From NCBI GenBank assembly GCA_023138975.1, contig JAGLON010000002.1:1-64000 (forward strand): DNA of 64,000 nt. The letters are read 5' to 3'. The DNA is from Candidatus Zixiibacteriota bacterium. GTDB lineage: Bacteria; Zixibacteria; MSB-5A5; GN15; JAAZOE01. The notes beneath the pieces were generated by a model that had not been told where the DNA came from, made no database searches, and saw nothing but the letters and a program-made list of their open reading frames with translations. The translations under genes and the position numbers were made by a program. Shown here one piece after another: positions 30,504-38,618 of this stretch (the stretch's first letter is position 1; the number at the start of each line of letters is the position of its first letter).

Positions 30504-31902
30504 TTTTTTCCTTCATTCTGTCAGGCCCCATAAAAGAGGTTGTAATCTCATCAATAACTTCGTCTCTGGATATTACTTCAATTGTAATCATGACCGAGGA
30601 ACCAAATAACTGCTTTCGGGGAAAATCAACCAAAAAAGCCGATTCGGTAATCTCTTCCGGTTCTAATACAATCATCCCGGACACCATAGAAAGAGTCCCG
30701 TCGGTAGGTTCTTTTAGTCGGAATGAAAGCGGGATTTCCTCAAAGGTCTTATTGGACAACTTGACGGTATATAAATTTTGAATTGCATTATTATCACCTT
30801 CAAAGTATAAGGAACCGGGCGCACGCAGTATTATTGCTTCAATGTTTGTGCGAGCTGTCAGTAAACTCAGAGAAAGAGACAATAATAAAATTAAAACCAC
30901 CGAATAGACAATTATCCTTCCGGTGGATTTCGGTTTAGTAACCTCTGATAAACTATTTTCAGAAGTGTACCTAATTAACCCTTCAGGACGCTTTGTCTTT
31001 CTCATAACGCTATTGCAGGCATCTATACAGGCAGAGCAATTGACACATTCCAATTGAGTTCCGTTCCTAATATCTATACCTGTCGGACAAACTCTAACAC
31101 AGGCTTGACATTCAATACAATCACCCAGCGAGTTGTTTTCCTTACCCTTAATATATTTACCTCTGGGCTCACCTCGGTTATAGTCATAAGCGACAATGAT
31201 GGAGTTGGAATCAATCAGGACCGATTGAAGTCTGCCATAAGGGCAAACCAGAGTGCAAGCCTGTTCACGGAACCATGAAAATACGCCATAAAATAAAAAG
31301 CAAAATGTTATCATCGCGATAAAGCCAGTCGAATGATTCCAAGGCGGTTGAGTTACCAGAGCAAGAGTTCCATCAATGCCGATTATATAAGCCAGAGAAA
31401 AATGGCAGATTATAATAGAGACTCCCATAAAAATAGAATGCTTTAGAAATCTCTTGAATATCTTTTTAAACCCCCACGGGGCTTTATCCAGTTTCTTTTG
31501 CTGTCCCGGCCGGCCATCTATCCAGTAATCTATTCGCCGGAAAACCATTTCCAAAAATATAGTTTGGGGGCAGACCCATCCGCAGAAAAGCCGGCCGAAT
31601 ACGGCAGTAAAGAGAACAATAAAAACCAGTAATGTAAGGGCGACTAAAACAAGAATATAAAAATCTTGAGGTTTGAAAATTAACCCAAAGATAATAAAAT
31701 TCCGCTCCAGGACATCAAGCAGAATAATCGGATGACCGTTAAATTTCAGAAAAGGAGTAATAAAGAAGAAAGCCAGTAGTGCATAGGCAACGATTGACCG
31801 AGCGGTATATAATCTGCCCTTGGGTTTGCCAGGGTAAACCCAAAGACGTCTTCCTTTTGGGTCGGCCGTTGCTATGCTATCACGAAATGATTCTTTATCC
31901 AC
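30496..31902 (-). CDS. ccoG: Cytochrome c oxidase accessory protein CcoG (FixG/RdxA)
   Basis: The protein has 468 residues. The start is GTG 31902, since a stop codon lies a few codons upstream and no ATG is in frame. Transmembrane helices occur in the first 230 residues with the NapH-like motifs FCGWVCPQTIFLEMVF and CTLVCPYGRLQ. Two [4Fe-4S] motifs follow (CIECQACVRVCPTGID and CVNCSACIDACNSVM). The periplasmic C-terminal immunoglobulin-like domain is typical of the family. CcoG helps reduce or deliver copper for the CuB site of cbb3 oxidases. Confidence 0.95.
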   Translation of the reverse strand: MDKESFRDSIATADPKGRRLWVYPGKPKGRLYTARSIVAYALLAFFFITPFLKFNGHPIILLDVLERNFIIFGLIFKPQDFYILVLVALTLLVFIVLFTAVFGRLFCGWVCPQTIFLEMVFRRIDYWIDGRPGQQKKLDKAPWGFKKIFKRFLKHSIFMGVSIIICHFSLAYIIGIDGTLALVTQPPWNHSTGFIAMITFCFLFYGVFSWFREQACTLVCPYGRLQSVLIDSNSIIVAYDYNRGEPRGKYIKGKENNSLGDCIECQACVRVCPTGIDIRNGTQLECVNCSACIDACNSVMRKTKRPEGLIRYTSENSLSEVTKPKSTGRIIVYSVVLILLLSLSLSLLTARTNIEAIILRAPGSLYFEGDNNAIQNLYTVKLSNKTFEEIPLSFRLKEPTDGTLSMVSGMIVLEPEEITESAFLVDFPRKQLFGSSVMITIEVISRDEVIDEITTSFMGPDRMKEKSD

Positions 31903-31926
31903 TTCAACATTCTAACTCTTTATTGG

Positions 31927-32601
31927 TTATTCTGTCACCAATTCACCCTGGGGAGCTCTTCCATTGGGAGGTTTTGTTCCCCGCAAGGTCTGAATAAAGC
32001 TGGCCGTTTTTACGACATCATCTTCTTTAAGAGTTCCCAGCCACGGTATCATCCCTTTGGCCGGATATCCGTATTTAACTGATTTAACAATCGAGGAGAT
32101 ATCATCCTTATGCAGCCAGTAATCATCAGTTAAATTGGGACCAACTCCGCCCTCACCAAGATTTCCATGACATTGAGCGCAATTAGTTAAAAATATATTT
32201 TTCCCTTCGGAAATAGATGTCGGATCAATAAGAGTGATATAAGTAACAGTATCGGTCGCAGCCGTCATCATAACCCGCACCCCTTTGCCATGTGAAGCAA
32301 TCAGAGATCGAGGAGTCACATCCCCCCGTGGATTGTGATAAGGAGAATGATATTCGGGCAGAAGACCCAGTACTTTCAAGTCGGATTCAGCGACTCTGAT
32401 ATAGTTAGGGTTCATTTCCTGACGGTACTCATCTTCCTGAAGGTATCCAACTTGAAAGACGTGGTAATAAAGCATATACAATACAGCCCAGCCGATGGTA
32501 AAGATAAATAGATAAAGCCACCACTTGGGAAGGTTGTTATCCATTTCCTGAATCCCATCGTACTCATGGTCCAGAATTTCCTCGTTATATTCCTCGGACA
32601 T
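31927..32601 (-). CDS. ccoP: cbb3-type cytochrome c oxidase subunit III (CcoP), mono-haem form
   Basis: The protein has 224 residues after GGAGAATAAAG. An N-terminal membrane anchor (about 27-47; WWLYLFIFTIGWAVLYMLYY) and an ordinary N-terminal CcoP segment (DHEYDGIQEMDNNLPKWW) are present. The C-terminal cytochrome domain has one CxxCH, C141-H145, with a likely axial methionine in KGMIPW. Proteobacterial CcoP has two haems; here only one exists, a form common in Bacteroidetes-type clusters. It passes electrons from soluble cytochrome c to CcoO. Confidence 0.92.
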   Translation of the reverse strand: MSEEYNEEILDHEYDGIQEMDNNLPKWWLYLFIFTIGWAVLYMLYYHVFQVGYLQEDEYRQEMNPNYIRVAESDLKVLGLLPEYHSPYHNPRGDVTPRSLIASHGKGVRVMMTAATDTVTYITLIDPTSISEGKNIFLTNCAQCHGNLGEGGVGPNLTDDYWLHKDDISSIVKSVKYGYPAKGMIPWLGTLKEDDVVKTASFIQTLRGTKPPNGRAPQGELVTE

Positions 32602-32603
32602 CT

Positions 32604-32822
32604 TTATTCTCCGCTCGATGTAATATGCTTACCATCTGGTTCTGTTGATTGAACGGAATACTCCTTCTCATCCAACGGCATCCGACTTATCCGAACAACC
32701 TCTGCTTTATCCATAAACAGAACTCTTAACGCCACAGCCAAAAACGCGACGACAAAAAACAGCAAAGAAATAATCGGATAAATCTCTACACTGGCAATCG
32801 ATTGTAAAACATCTTTGATCAT
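32604..32822 (-). CDS. ccoQ: CcoQ-like small cbb3 oxidase subunit
   Basis: The protein has 72 residues and overlaps the ccoNO stop by 4 nt (ATGA). One transmembrane helix (IYPIISLLFFVVAFLAVALRVLFM) is followed by a short polar tail containing RMPLDE, as in FixQ/CcoQ proteins. It is believed to stabilise the CcoNOP complex. The assignment rests on size, topology and position. Confidence 0.82.
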   Translation of the reverse strand: MIKDVLQSIASVEIYPIISLLFFVVAFLAVALRVLFMDKAEVVRISRMPLDEKEYSVQSTEPDGKHITSSGE

Positions 32823-34963
32823 TTATCTTCCTCTACTTCACCTGTATCTGTTTTTGGCTTAATATCAGTGCCCATTCTTTGAAGGTAGGCAATCAGCGCG
32901 ACCAGTTTGGATTGTGAATCAATTTCAATTCCAGCCTCTTTAAGTCCGGTAACGATCTTATTGGCTTGTTGGTTCATATCCTCAACCGCCAATTTATCAA
33001 AACCTTCCGGGTAGGGTACTCCCAGAGTCTGCATCACACGTATTTTTGAAGGGGTAACTTCGGCATCAACTCTGTCGTTGGCCAGCCAGGGATAGGGCGG
33101 CATGATTGATCCGGGCGACATCAAGGTGGGATTAATCATATGATTGTAATGCCAGGCATCGGGATATTTTCCTCCAATACGATGTAAATCTGGACCGGTT
33201 CGTTTAGAACCCCATTGGAACGGGTGATCATAAACAAATTCGCCCGATTTCGAGAACTCTCCGTATCGTTCAATTTCCGACCGAAATGGTCGAATCATCT
33301 GCGAATGGCAGTTATAACAGCCCTCGGCAACATACACATCCCGGCCTTCAAGCTCCAGAGGAGTATATGGTTTCACACTGCTGATAGTCGGGACGTTGGA
33401 TTTTATCAGAAACGTGGGAATAATCTCAATAGCCCCGCCAATTGCTACGGCCACTAAAACGAGGACCAGGAAAATAACCGGCTTTCTCTCCAGTATGCGA
33501 TGTTTGTATGGATGAGCTGTATCCGGCTTAATTTTCCTTTCCAAAGCAGGAGCCTCGGCTGGTTCATTATCAATTGCCGAACCCATTTTGGCGGTTTTAT
33601 AAAGGTTATATGCTCCCAGAGTCGCACCCAATAAATACAGAGTACCGGAAATGGCTCGAATTATATACATCGGTATAATTTGAAGCACTGTTTCCAAGAA
33701 ATTCGGGTACTGCAAAAATCCTTCGGGAGTAAACTGCTTCCACATCAGACTCTGAGTAATCCCGGCAAAATACAATGGCAAGACATATCCTGCAATTCCT
33801 AGAAATCCAATCCAGAAATGATATTCAGCCATTTTTTTGGAATACAGCTTGGTATTATAAAGGCGCGGGAAAATCCAATAAAGGACTCCGAAAGTTAAAA
33901 ACCCATTCCACCCTAATGTACCGACATGAACATGGGCTATGGTCCAGTCGGTATAATGCGATATAGCATTGACTGATTTAATAGCCAGCAGCGGCCCCTC
34001 AAAAGTTGCCATCCCATATGCGGTTATCGCCACGACCATGAATTTCAGTACCGGATCATCCCTGACCCGATCCCAGGCGCCTCGTAACGTTAACAGACCG
34101 TTTAACATTCCACCCCATGAAGGAGCCAGGAGCATCAGAGAAAAGACGGTTCCCAAAGATTGAGCCCAATCCGGCAAAGACGTATAAAGAAGATGATGAG
34201 GACCGGCCCAGATGTATATAAAGATTAACGACCAGAAATGGACAATTGACAACCGGTAAGAAAAAATCGGGCGGTTGGCCGCTTTTGGTAAATAGTAATA
34301 CATCAAACCCAAATACGGCGTGGTCAGGAAAAAGGCAACAGCGTTATGTCCGTACCACCACTGCACCAACGCATCCTGGACTCCAGCATAAATCGGATAG
34401 CTTTTCAAAAATGACACCGGCAACTCAATGGAGTTGACAACATGCAGTAATGCGACGGTAATAAAAGTGGCGATATAAAACCAGATGGCGACATACATAT
34501 GCCGTTCTCGTCTTTTTATTATCGTACCGAACATATTCCAGCCGAAAATTACCCAAATTATGGTAATGGCAATGTCTATGGGCCATTCCAGTTCAGCGTA
34601 TTCTTTGCTAACAGAATACCCACTGGCCAGAGTTAATACGGCTGCGACAATTATTAATTGCCAGCCCCAAAAATGAATTTTGCTAAGTGTGTCATTATAC
34701 ATCCGGGCTTTGCAAAGCCGTTGTAGTGAATAATAAACACCCATAAAAATACCATTGCCGACAAAGGCAAATATAACAGCATTGGTGTGGATGGGACGGA
34801 TGCGACCGAAAGTAGTATATCCGATTCCAAAATTTAACTCTGGAATAAATAACTGGAAGGCCGCCCACACGCCGACTGACATACCCACAATTCCCCAGAA
34901 AACAGTGGCGATTCCGAATTGCCGGGCTATTTTATTATCATATTCAAAAGTTTCAATTCCCAT
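32819..34963 (-). CDS. ccoNO: cbb3-type oxidase catalytic subunit fused to the mono-haem subunit (CcoN-CcoO)
   Basis: The protein has 714 residues. The CcoN part (1 to about 470) has 12 helices and the ligand histidines in RPIHTNAVIFAF, WYGHNAVAFF, WAGPHHLLYT and IAHVHVGTLGWNG, that is, haem b, haem b3 and CuB. The CcoO part follows a linker and a membrane helix and has one c-type haem site, C549-H553 (CYNCHSQMIRPF), with the CcoO signatures HPFQWGSKRTGPDL and WHYNHMINP. Normally these are two genes; the fusion is known in Bacteroidetes-like lineages. The enzyme reduces O2 to water with high affinity and pumps protons. Confidence 0.96.
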   Translation of the reverse strand: MGIETFEYDNKIARQFGIATVFWGIVGMSVGVWAAFQLFIPELNFGIGYTTFGRIRPIHTNAVIFAFVGNGIFMGVYYSLQRLCKARMYNDTLSKIHFWGWQLIIVAAVLTLASGYSVSKEYAELEWPIDIAITIIWVIFGWNMFGTIIKRRERHMYVAIWFYIATFITVALLHVVNSIELPVSFLKSYPIYAGVQDALVQWWYGHNAVAFFLTTPYLGLMYYYLPKAANRPIFSYRLSIVHFWSLIFIYIWAGPHHLLYTSLPDWAQSLGTVFSLMLLAPSWGGMLNGLLTLRGAWDRVRDDPVLKFMVVAITAYGMATFEGPLLAIKSVNAISHYTDWTIAHVHVGTLGWNGFLTFGVLYWIFPRLYNTKLYSKKMAEYHFWIGFLGIAGYVLPLYFAGITQSLMWKQFTPEGFLQYPNFLETVLQIIPMYIIRAISGTLYLLGATLGAYNLYKTAKMGSAIDNEPAEAPALERKIKPDTAHPYKHRILERKPVIFLVLVLVAVAIGGAIEIIPTFLIKSNVPTISSVKPYTPLELEGRDVYVAEGCYNCHSQMIRPFRSEIERYGEFSKSGEFVYDHPFQWGSKRTGPDLHRIGGKYPDAWHYNHMINPTLMSPGSIMPPYPWLANDRVDAEVTPSKIRVMQTLGVPYPEGFDKLAVEDMNQQANKIVTGLKEAGIEIDSQSKLVALIAYLQRMGTDIKPKTDTGEVEEDK

Positions 34964-35141
34964 TAAAACTCTCCAACTTTTTTGTTTTCAATTTTTCATC
35001 CTTCTTATTGTCAAACAGCATCCTGATCGAAGGAGTGACAAGGTCATCAAACTGCCCGTTTCTTAACGCCCATATAAAAGCAATTAAAAAACCAACAGCG
35101 ACTATCAAAGAAAAGACTATTAAAACAACGACCACATCCAT
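34953..35141 (-). CDS. ccoS: cbb3 oxidase maturation protein CcoS
   Basis: The protein has 62 residues. One helix (VVLIVFSLIVAVGFLIAFIWAL) is followed by the family-specific RNGQFDDLVTPSIRMLFD segment. It lies 1 nt after ccoI and overlaps ccoNO by 11 nt, the standard ccoI-ccoS order. It is required for cofactor insertion into cbb3 oxidase in bacteria studied so far. Confidence 0.93.
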   Translation of the reverse strand: MDVVVVLIVFSLIVAVGFLIAFIWALRNGQFDDLVTPSIRMLFDNKKDEKLKTKKLESFNGN

Positions 35142-35142
35142 A

Positions 35143-37575
35143 CTACAATAGTCCTCTTTTTTTGGCCATAACGGCCGTGGCTAAAGTTGTAAAAAGAACA
35201 ACGGTAACCGAACTGGCCGGCATCAAGACCGCAGCAATAACAGGAGATAACGTTCCCTGAATGGCAAAGGCTAATCCGATAGCGTTATATAAAAAAGAGA
35301 TTGCGAAACTGATTATTATTATCCTTATGCAGTCTTTTGAAAACTTCAGGAACTGAGGCAGTAACCTGAAGCTGGGAGCCATCAGAATGCCGTCGCAGGC
35401 GGGGGAGAAGGTTGAGCCTTTTTCCGCGATAGTAATACCAACCGTAGCCGCTTTTAATGCGCCCGCATCATTTAAACCATCGCCAATCATGCCTACCTTT
35501 TCACCGGCATCAATTTTGGAACTTACGTAAGATAGTTTGTCATAAGGAACTTTGTTAAAGAATAAATTCTTTTCGGATCCGAAAATTACCGATAACCTTT
35601 TTTTCTCCGAATCGTTATCCCCGGACAACAAGGCTGTAGAATAGTCCGATATAATCGAGGTTATAACCTCAGGTAATCCTTTTCTAAATAAGTTAGCAAT
35701 CCGATAGTACCCTAAAATATCATCGTCAATCGAAATAAAAACCGAAGTCGAGTCTAATATTGCGTTACCCTCGGCACCTGCCCAGTGATAAGATCCGACC
35801 CGAACCTGACGACCATCAATCTCAGCTTCAAGTCCTTGACCTTTTTGCTCATTGAAATTCTTCAGGAGTATGATATCGCTTCCCGCCAGCATATCAGATA
35901 GTAGAATCGACAGGGGGTGAGTTGACTGGCGAACCATAGAGTAAATCATTGATTTTTGTTCTGAAGTCAATTCGGTACCGATAAATACCGGCTCTGAAGC
36001 TCCCGACTGAGTGATGGTGCCGGTTTTATCGAAAACAACCGAGGTCAACCGGGCCATGTTTTCAACAACTTTACTATCTCTTAAAAAGAGATTGGCTCGA
36101 CCCATTATTCTTTGGGCTGTTCCCAGGGTAAAGGGTGAAGCCAGGGCTAGCGCGCAGGGACAGGCTATAATTAAAACTGCCGTTGCTGAGTTTAGTGCTT
36201 TTGAGGGATCAGAGATTAACCAGAAGAGAGCTGTCAGTAGTGCCAAACCCAAAATCGCCGGGGTAAAATAGGCGCTGATACGATTTGTCAGCGTGCTTAT
36301 ACTCTGCTGTTTTTCAACAACCTTTGACGTCTGCTCCCATAATTCCATCAGATAGCTTCGAGATGGTTTTTTTATGACATCCAGCTCGATTGACAGACCT
36401 ATCTGACGGCCTCCGGCATATATTTTCTCACCCGAATTAACAGAAACAGGTACCGATTCACCAGTCACAAAACTGTAATCGATTTTTCCTTCCCCGGCGA
36501 TCAAGATTGAATCGGCCGGTATAACTTCCTGATTACGAATTAATATGCGATTGCCTTCTTCTAATTCATCGATAGGCATGCTGCTGGTTTTGGTCTTATT
36601 TTTTACCATAACCGAAATCGGTAAAAACGAACGATAGTCTCGAGAGAATATCATGGAAAAGTATGTTTTACTCTGATAGAGACGTCCAATTAAGAGCAAG
36701 AACACCAGAGCACAAAGGGAATCCATATAACCGGCCTGATTTAGAATAATAATTTCATACAACGACCGGGTAAACAGGATAATTATCCCAATAGAAACTG
36801 GGACATCCATGTTGATGTGTTTTTGTTGAATACTTTTAATAGCCGGACGGAAAAAACTGGCGGCGCTATAAGCTACTACTGGCAATGCCAATAGGATTTT
36901 GGCCCAGGCAAAGGCGTAGCTGTTGGCTTCGGCAACTGAAGACTCAAATCCCAGGTACTCTGGAAAACTTAACAGCATGATGTTACCAAAACTGAAACCG
37001 GCAACGGCCAATCGAGCATATAAAGTTCTATGGGAGGTGTCTTTTGGTTTCTTGTCCAATGACGAAGACCTGATTTCCGGCTCATACCCAATTGAGGTCA
37101 GAAGAAGGACCAGGTTCTTTAGTGATAAATCTTTGATACTAAAAGTTACCGAAAGCAGTCGTCTCTGAAAATCAACTCTGGAGGATAAAACTGATTCATT
37201 TATCTTATACAAATTTTCCAGTAGCCAGATACATGAAGAGCAGTGTATTTGCGGGACAGAAAAGGATATACGGGCAACTTTCCCATCATTGTAGTCCAAC
37301 ATTTTATCTCTAATACTCTCTTGATCTAAGTATGAGAACCGGTCCTGGGCACCTAACTGGTTTGGCTTTAGTCCGGGCTTATCCTCTATGGAGTAATAGT
37401 CATCAAGATTGTGATCATTGAGTAAATAATAAACTGCCCGGCAGCCGTTACAGCAAAAGTATAACTCTTTATCCCTCAAGCTGCCTACCCCGCATGGATC
37501 TCCACAGTGGACACACTCCGGCTTTGAGTCATCAGTGTGACTGCTGGAAAGATTTTTCTTAATAACACTCGACAT
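35143..37575 (-). CDS. ccoI: Copper-transporting P1B ATPase CcoI (FixI)
   Basis: The protein has 810 residues. The N-terminus has the CcoI-specific cysteine module (CVHCGDPCG, FCCNGCRAVYYLL) and then an HMA-like domain (IHCSSCIWLLENL). P-type ATPase motifs follow: TGES in the actuator, the ion-binding helix IIACPCALALASPF, phosphorylation site DKTGTIT and hinge GDGLNDAGAL. It exports copper for assembly of the oxidase CuB centre. It is the first gene of the minus-strand cbb3 operon. Only a weak ribosome-binding site (ACTGAGAA) is visible before its ATG. Confidence 0.95.
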   Translation of the reverse strand: MSSVIKKNLSSSHTDDSKPECVHCGDPCGVGSLRDKELYFCCNGCRAVYYLLNDHNLDDYYSIEDKPGLKPNQLGAQDRFSYLDQESIRDKMLDYNDGKVARISFSVPQIHCSSCIWLLENLYKINESVLSSRVDFQRRLLSVTFSIKDLSLKNLVLLLTSIGYEPEIRSSSLDKKPKDTSHRTLYARLAVAGFSFGNIMLLSFPEYLGFESSVAEANSYAFAWAKILLALPVVAYSAASFFRPAIKSIQQKHINMDVPVSIGIIILFTRSLYEIIILNQAGYMDSLCALVFLLLIGRLYQSKTYFSMIFSRDYRSFLPISVMVKNKTKTSSMPIDELEEGNRILIRNQEVIPADSILIAGEGKIDYSFVTGESVPVSVNSGEKIYAGGRQIGLSIELDVIKKPSRSYLMELWEQTSKVVEKQQSISTLTNRISAYFTPAILGLALLTALFWLISDPSKALNSATAVLIIACPCALALASPFTLGTAQRIMGRANLFLRDSKVVENMARLTSVVFDKTGTITQSGASEPVFIGTELTSEQKSMIYSMVRQSTHPLSILLSDMLAGSDIILLKNFNEQKGQGLEAEIDGRQVRVGSYHWAGAEGNAILDSTSVFISIDDDILGYYRIANLFRKGLPEVITSIISDYSTALLSGDNDSEKKRLSVIFGSEKNLFFNKVPYDKLSYVSSKIDAGEKVGMIGDGLNDAGALKAATVGITIAEKGSTFSPACDGILMAPSFRLLPQFLKFSKDCIRIIIISFAISFLYNAIGLAFAIQGTLSPVIAAVLMPASSVTVVLFTTLATAVMAKKRGLL

Positions 37576-37961
37576 TTCTCAGTTGCCGCAGCATCCTATG
37601 TAAAACCGGTTTAAACGCAAATAACCGCCAATAATATAGAATTATTATCCATATTATGAATTAATACGACTTGTAATCGGTATTACGCAAGTTTAAATGA
37701 ATTTCTTATATGGTCTAAAGTGCTAATAATTTAACAAAGAACAAATATCTGGGCATTTTTATCGTATAAATCTTAAAATGGGATTGAAGGCTTTGTTTGG
37801 ATTGGGAGTTATTTTTCTGTTTAAATAATATGCAAAAATGATATATAAACGAGACTCTTCATCAATTTGTTGTTGAAATATGTTTATGGAGATCATAGCT
37901 TATAAATCTAATAAAGTCTATATTAGTACGAACGGATTATTAAGATACAAGGGTATTGTAA
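37576..37961. promoter_or_regulatory. Divergent control region between cbb3 oxidase and alternative complex III operons
   Basis: These 386 bases separate two respiratory operons that run outward and must contain both promoters. They are A+T-rich. A perfect 10-bp palindrome AAACCGGTTT sits at 37603-37612, within 30 bp of ccoI. Another inverted repeat, GTAAT-CGGT-ATTAC, lies at 37673-37686. I found neither a TTGAT-N4-ATCAA FNR box nor a sigma-70 pair I would trust, and no sigma-54 element. The last sense codon before the actA start is a stop (TAA at 37959). Confidence 0.5.
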
Positions 37962-38609
37962 TTGGCGCAGATATTTCCAAAATGGACCAATAATCTTCCT
38001 CTGATAATCTCTTTTATAGGCGTTGTCGTAGCTATCTGCGTGGTTGGGAGTATCTGGTATTTTGCGTCTCCCTGGTATACCGATGTTGGCTATCAGCCGT
38101 CTCAGCCGGTGGAATACAGTCACAAAGTTCATGCCGGTGATTTGGGGATTGATTGTCGCTATTGTCATAATTATGTAGAAACATCACAGCACGCGAATAT
38201 TCCGCCTACTCAGACCTGTATGAACTGTCATACAATCGTAAATGCCAATAGTGAGAAAATGCTTCCTGTTTTAGAAAGCTGGGCGACCAATCAGCCGATA
38301 GAATGGATCCGAGTTCACAAGCTTCCGGATTACGCTTATTTTGATCACAGCGCGCATCTTGATGCTGGAGTTGGATGTTTCAGTTGTCATGGCAATGTAA
38401 CTAAAATGGAAAAAATTACTCAAGTCCAGCCATTGTCAATGTCGTGGTGTCTGGCATGTCATAGAGACCCGGCAGAGCATATACGGCCCCATGAAGAAAT
38501 TACAAATATGAGCTGGATAGCTTCCAGTACTCAACGAGAGCGGGCTCAAAAAATAATTGACGAAAAGAATATATCCCCTCCCACAAATTGTTCGGGATGC
38601 CATAGATAG
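37962..38609 (+). CDS. actA: Alternative complex III subunit ActA, pentahaem cytochrome c
   Basis: The protein has 215 residues. The only possible start in frame is TTG 37962, since TAA stands directly before it and no other start precedes the N-terminal helix; AAGGG lies 10 nt upstream. One membrane anchor (about 12-34) is followed by a periplasmic domain with five CxxCH sites at C65, C86, C139, C163 and C210. The size, five haems and N-terminal anchor are typical of ActA. It accepts electrons from ActB and passes them to ActE or a soluble cytochrome. Confidence 0.93.
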   Translation: MAQIFPKWTNNLPLIISFIGVVVAICVVGSIWYFASPWYTDVGYQPSQPVEYSHKVHAGDLGIDCRYCHNYVETSQHANIPPTQTCMNCHTIVNANSEKMLPVLESWATNQPIEWIRVHKLPDYAYFDHSAHLDAGVGCFSCHGNVTKMEKITQVQPLSMSWCLACHRDPAEHIRPHEEITNMSWIASSTQRERAQKIIDEKNISPPTNCSGCHR

Positions 38610-38618
38610 ATAGAACAT

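Noticed and set aside
37576..37961. FNR-type or sigma-54 control of the divergent respiratory operons
   Set aside because: I looked for TTGAT-N4-ATCAA and TGGCAC-N5-TTGC on both strands and found neither; only unassigned palindromes are reported.
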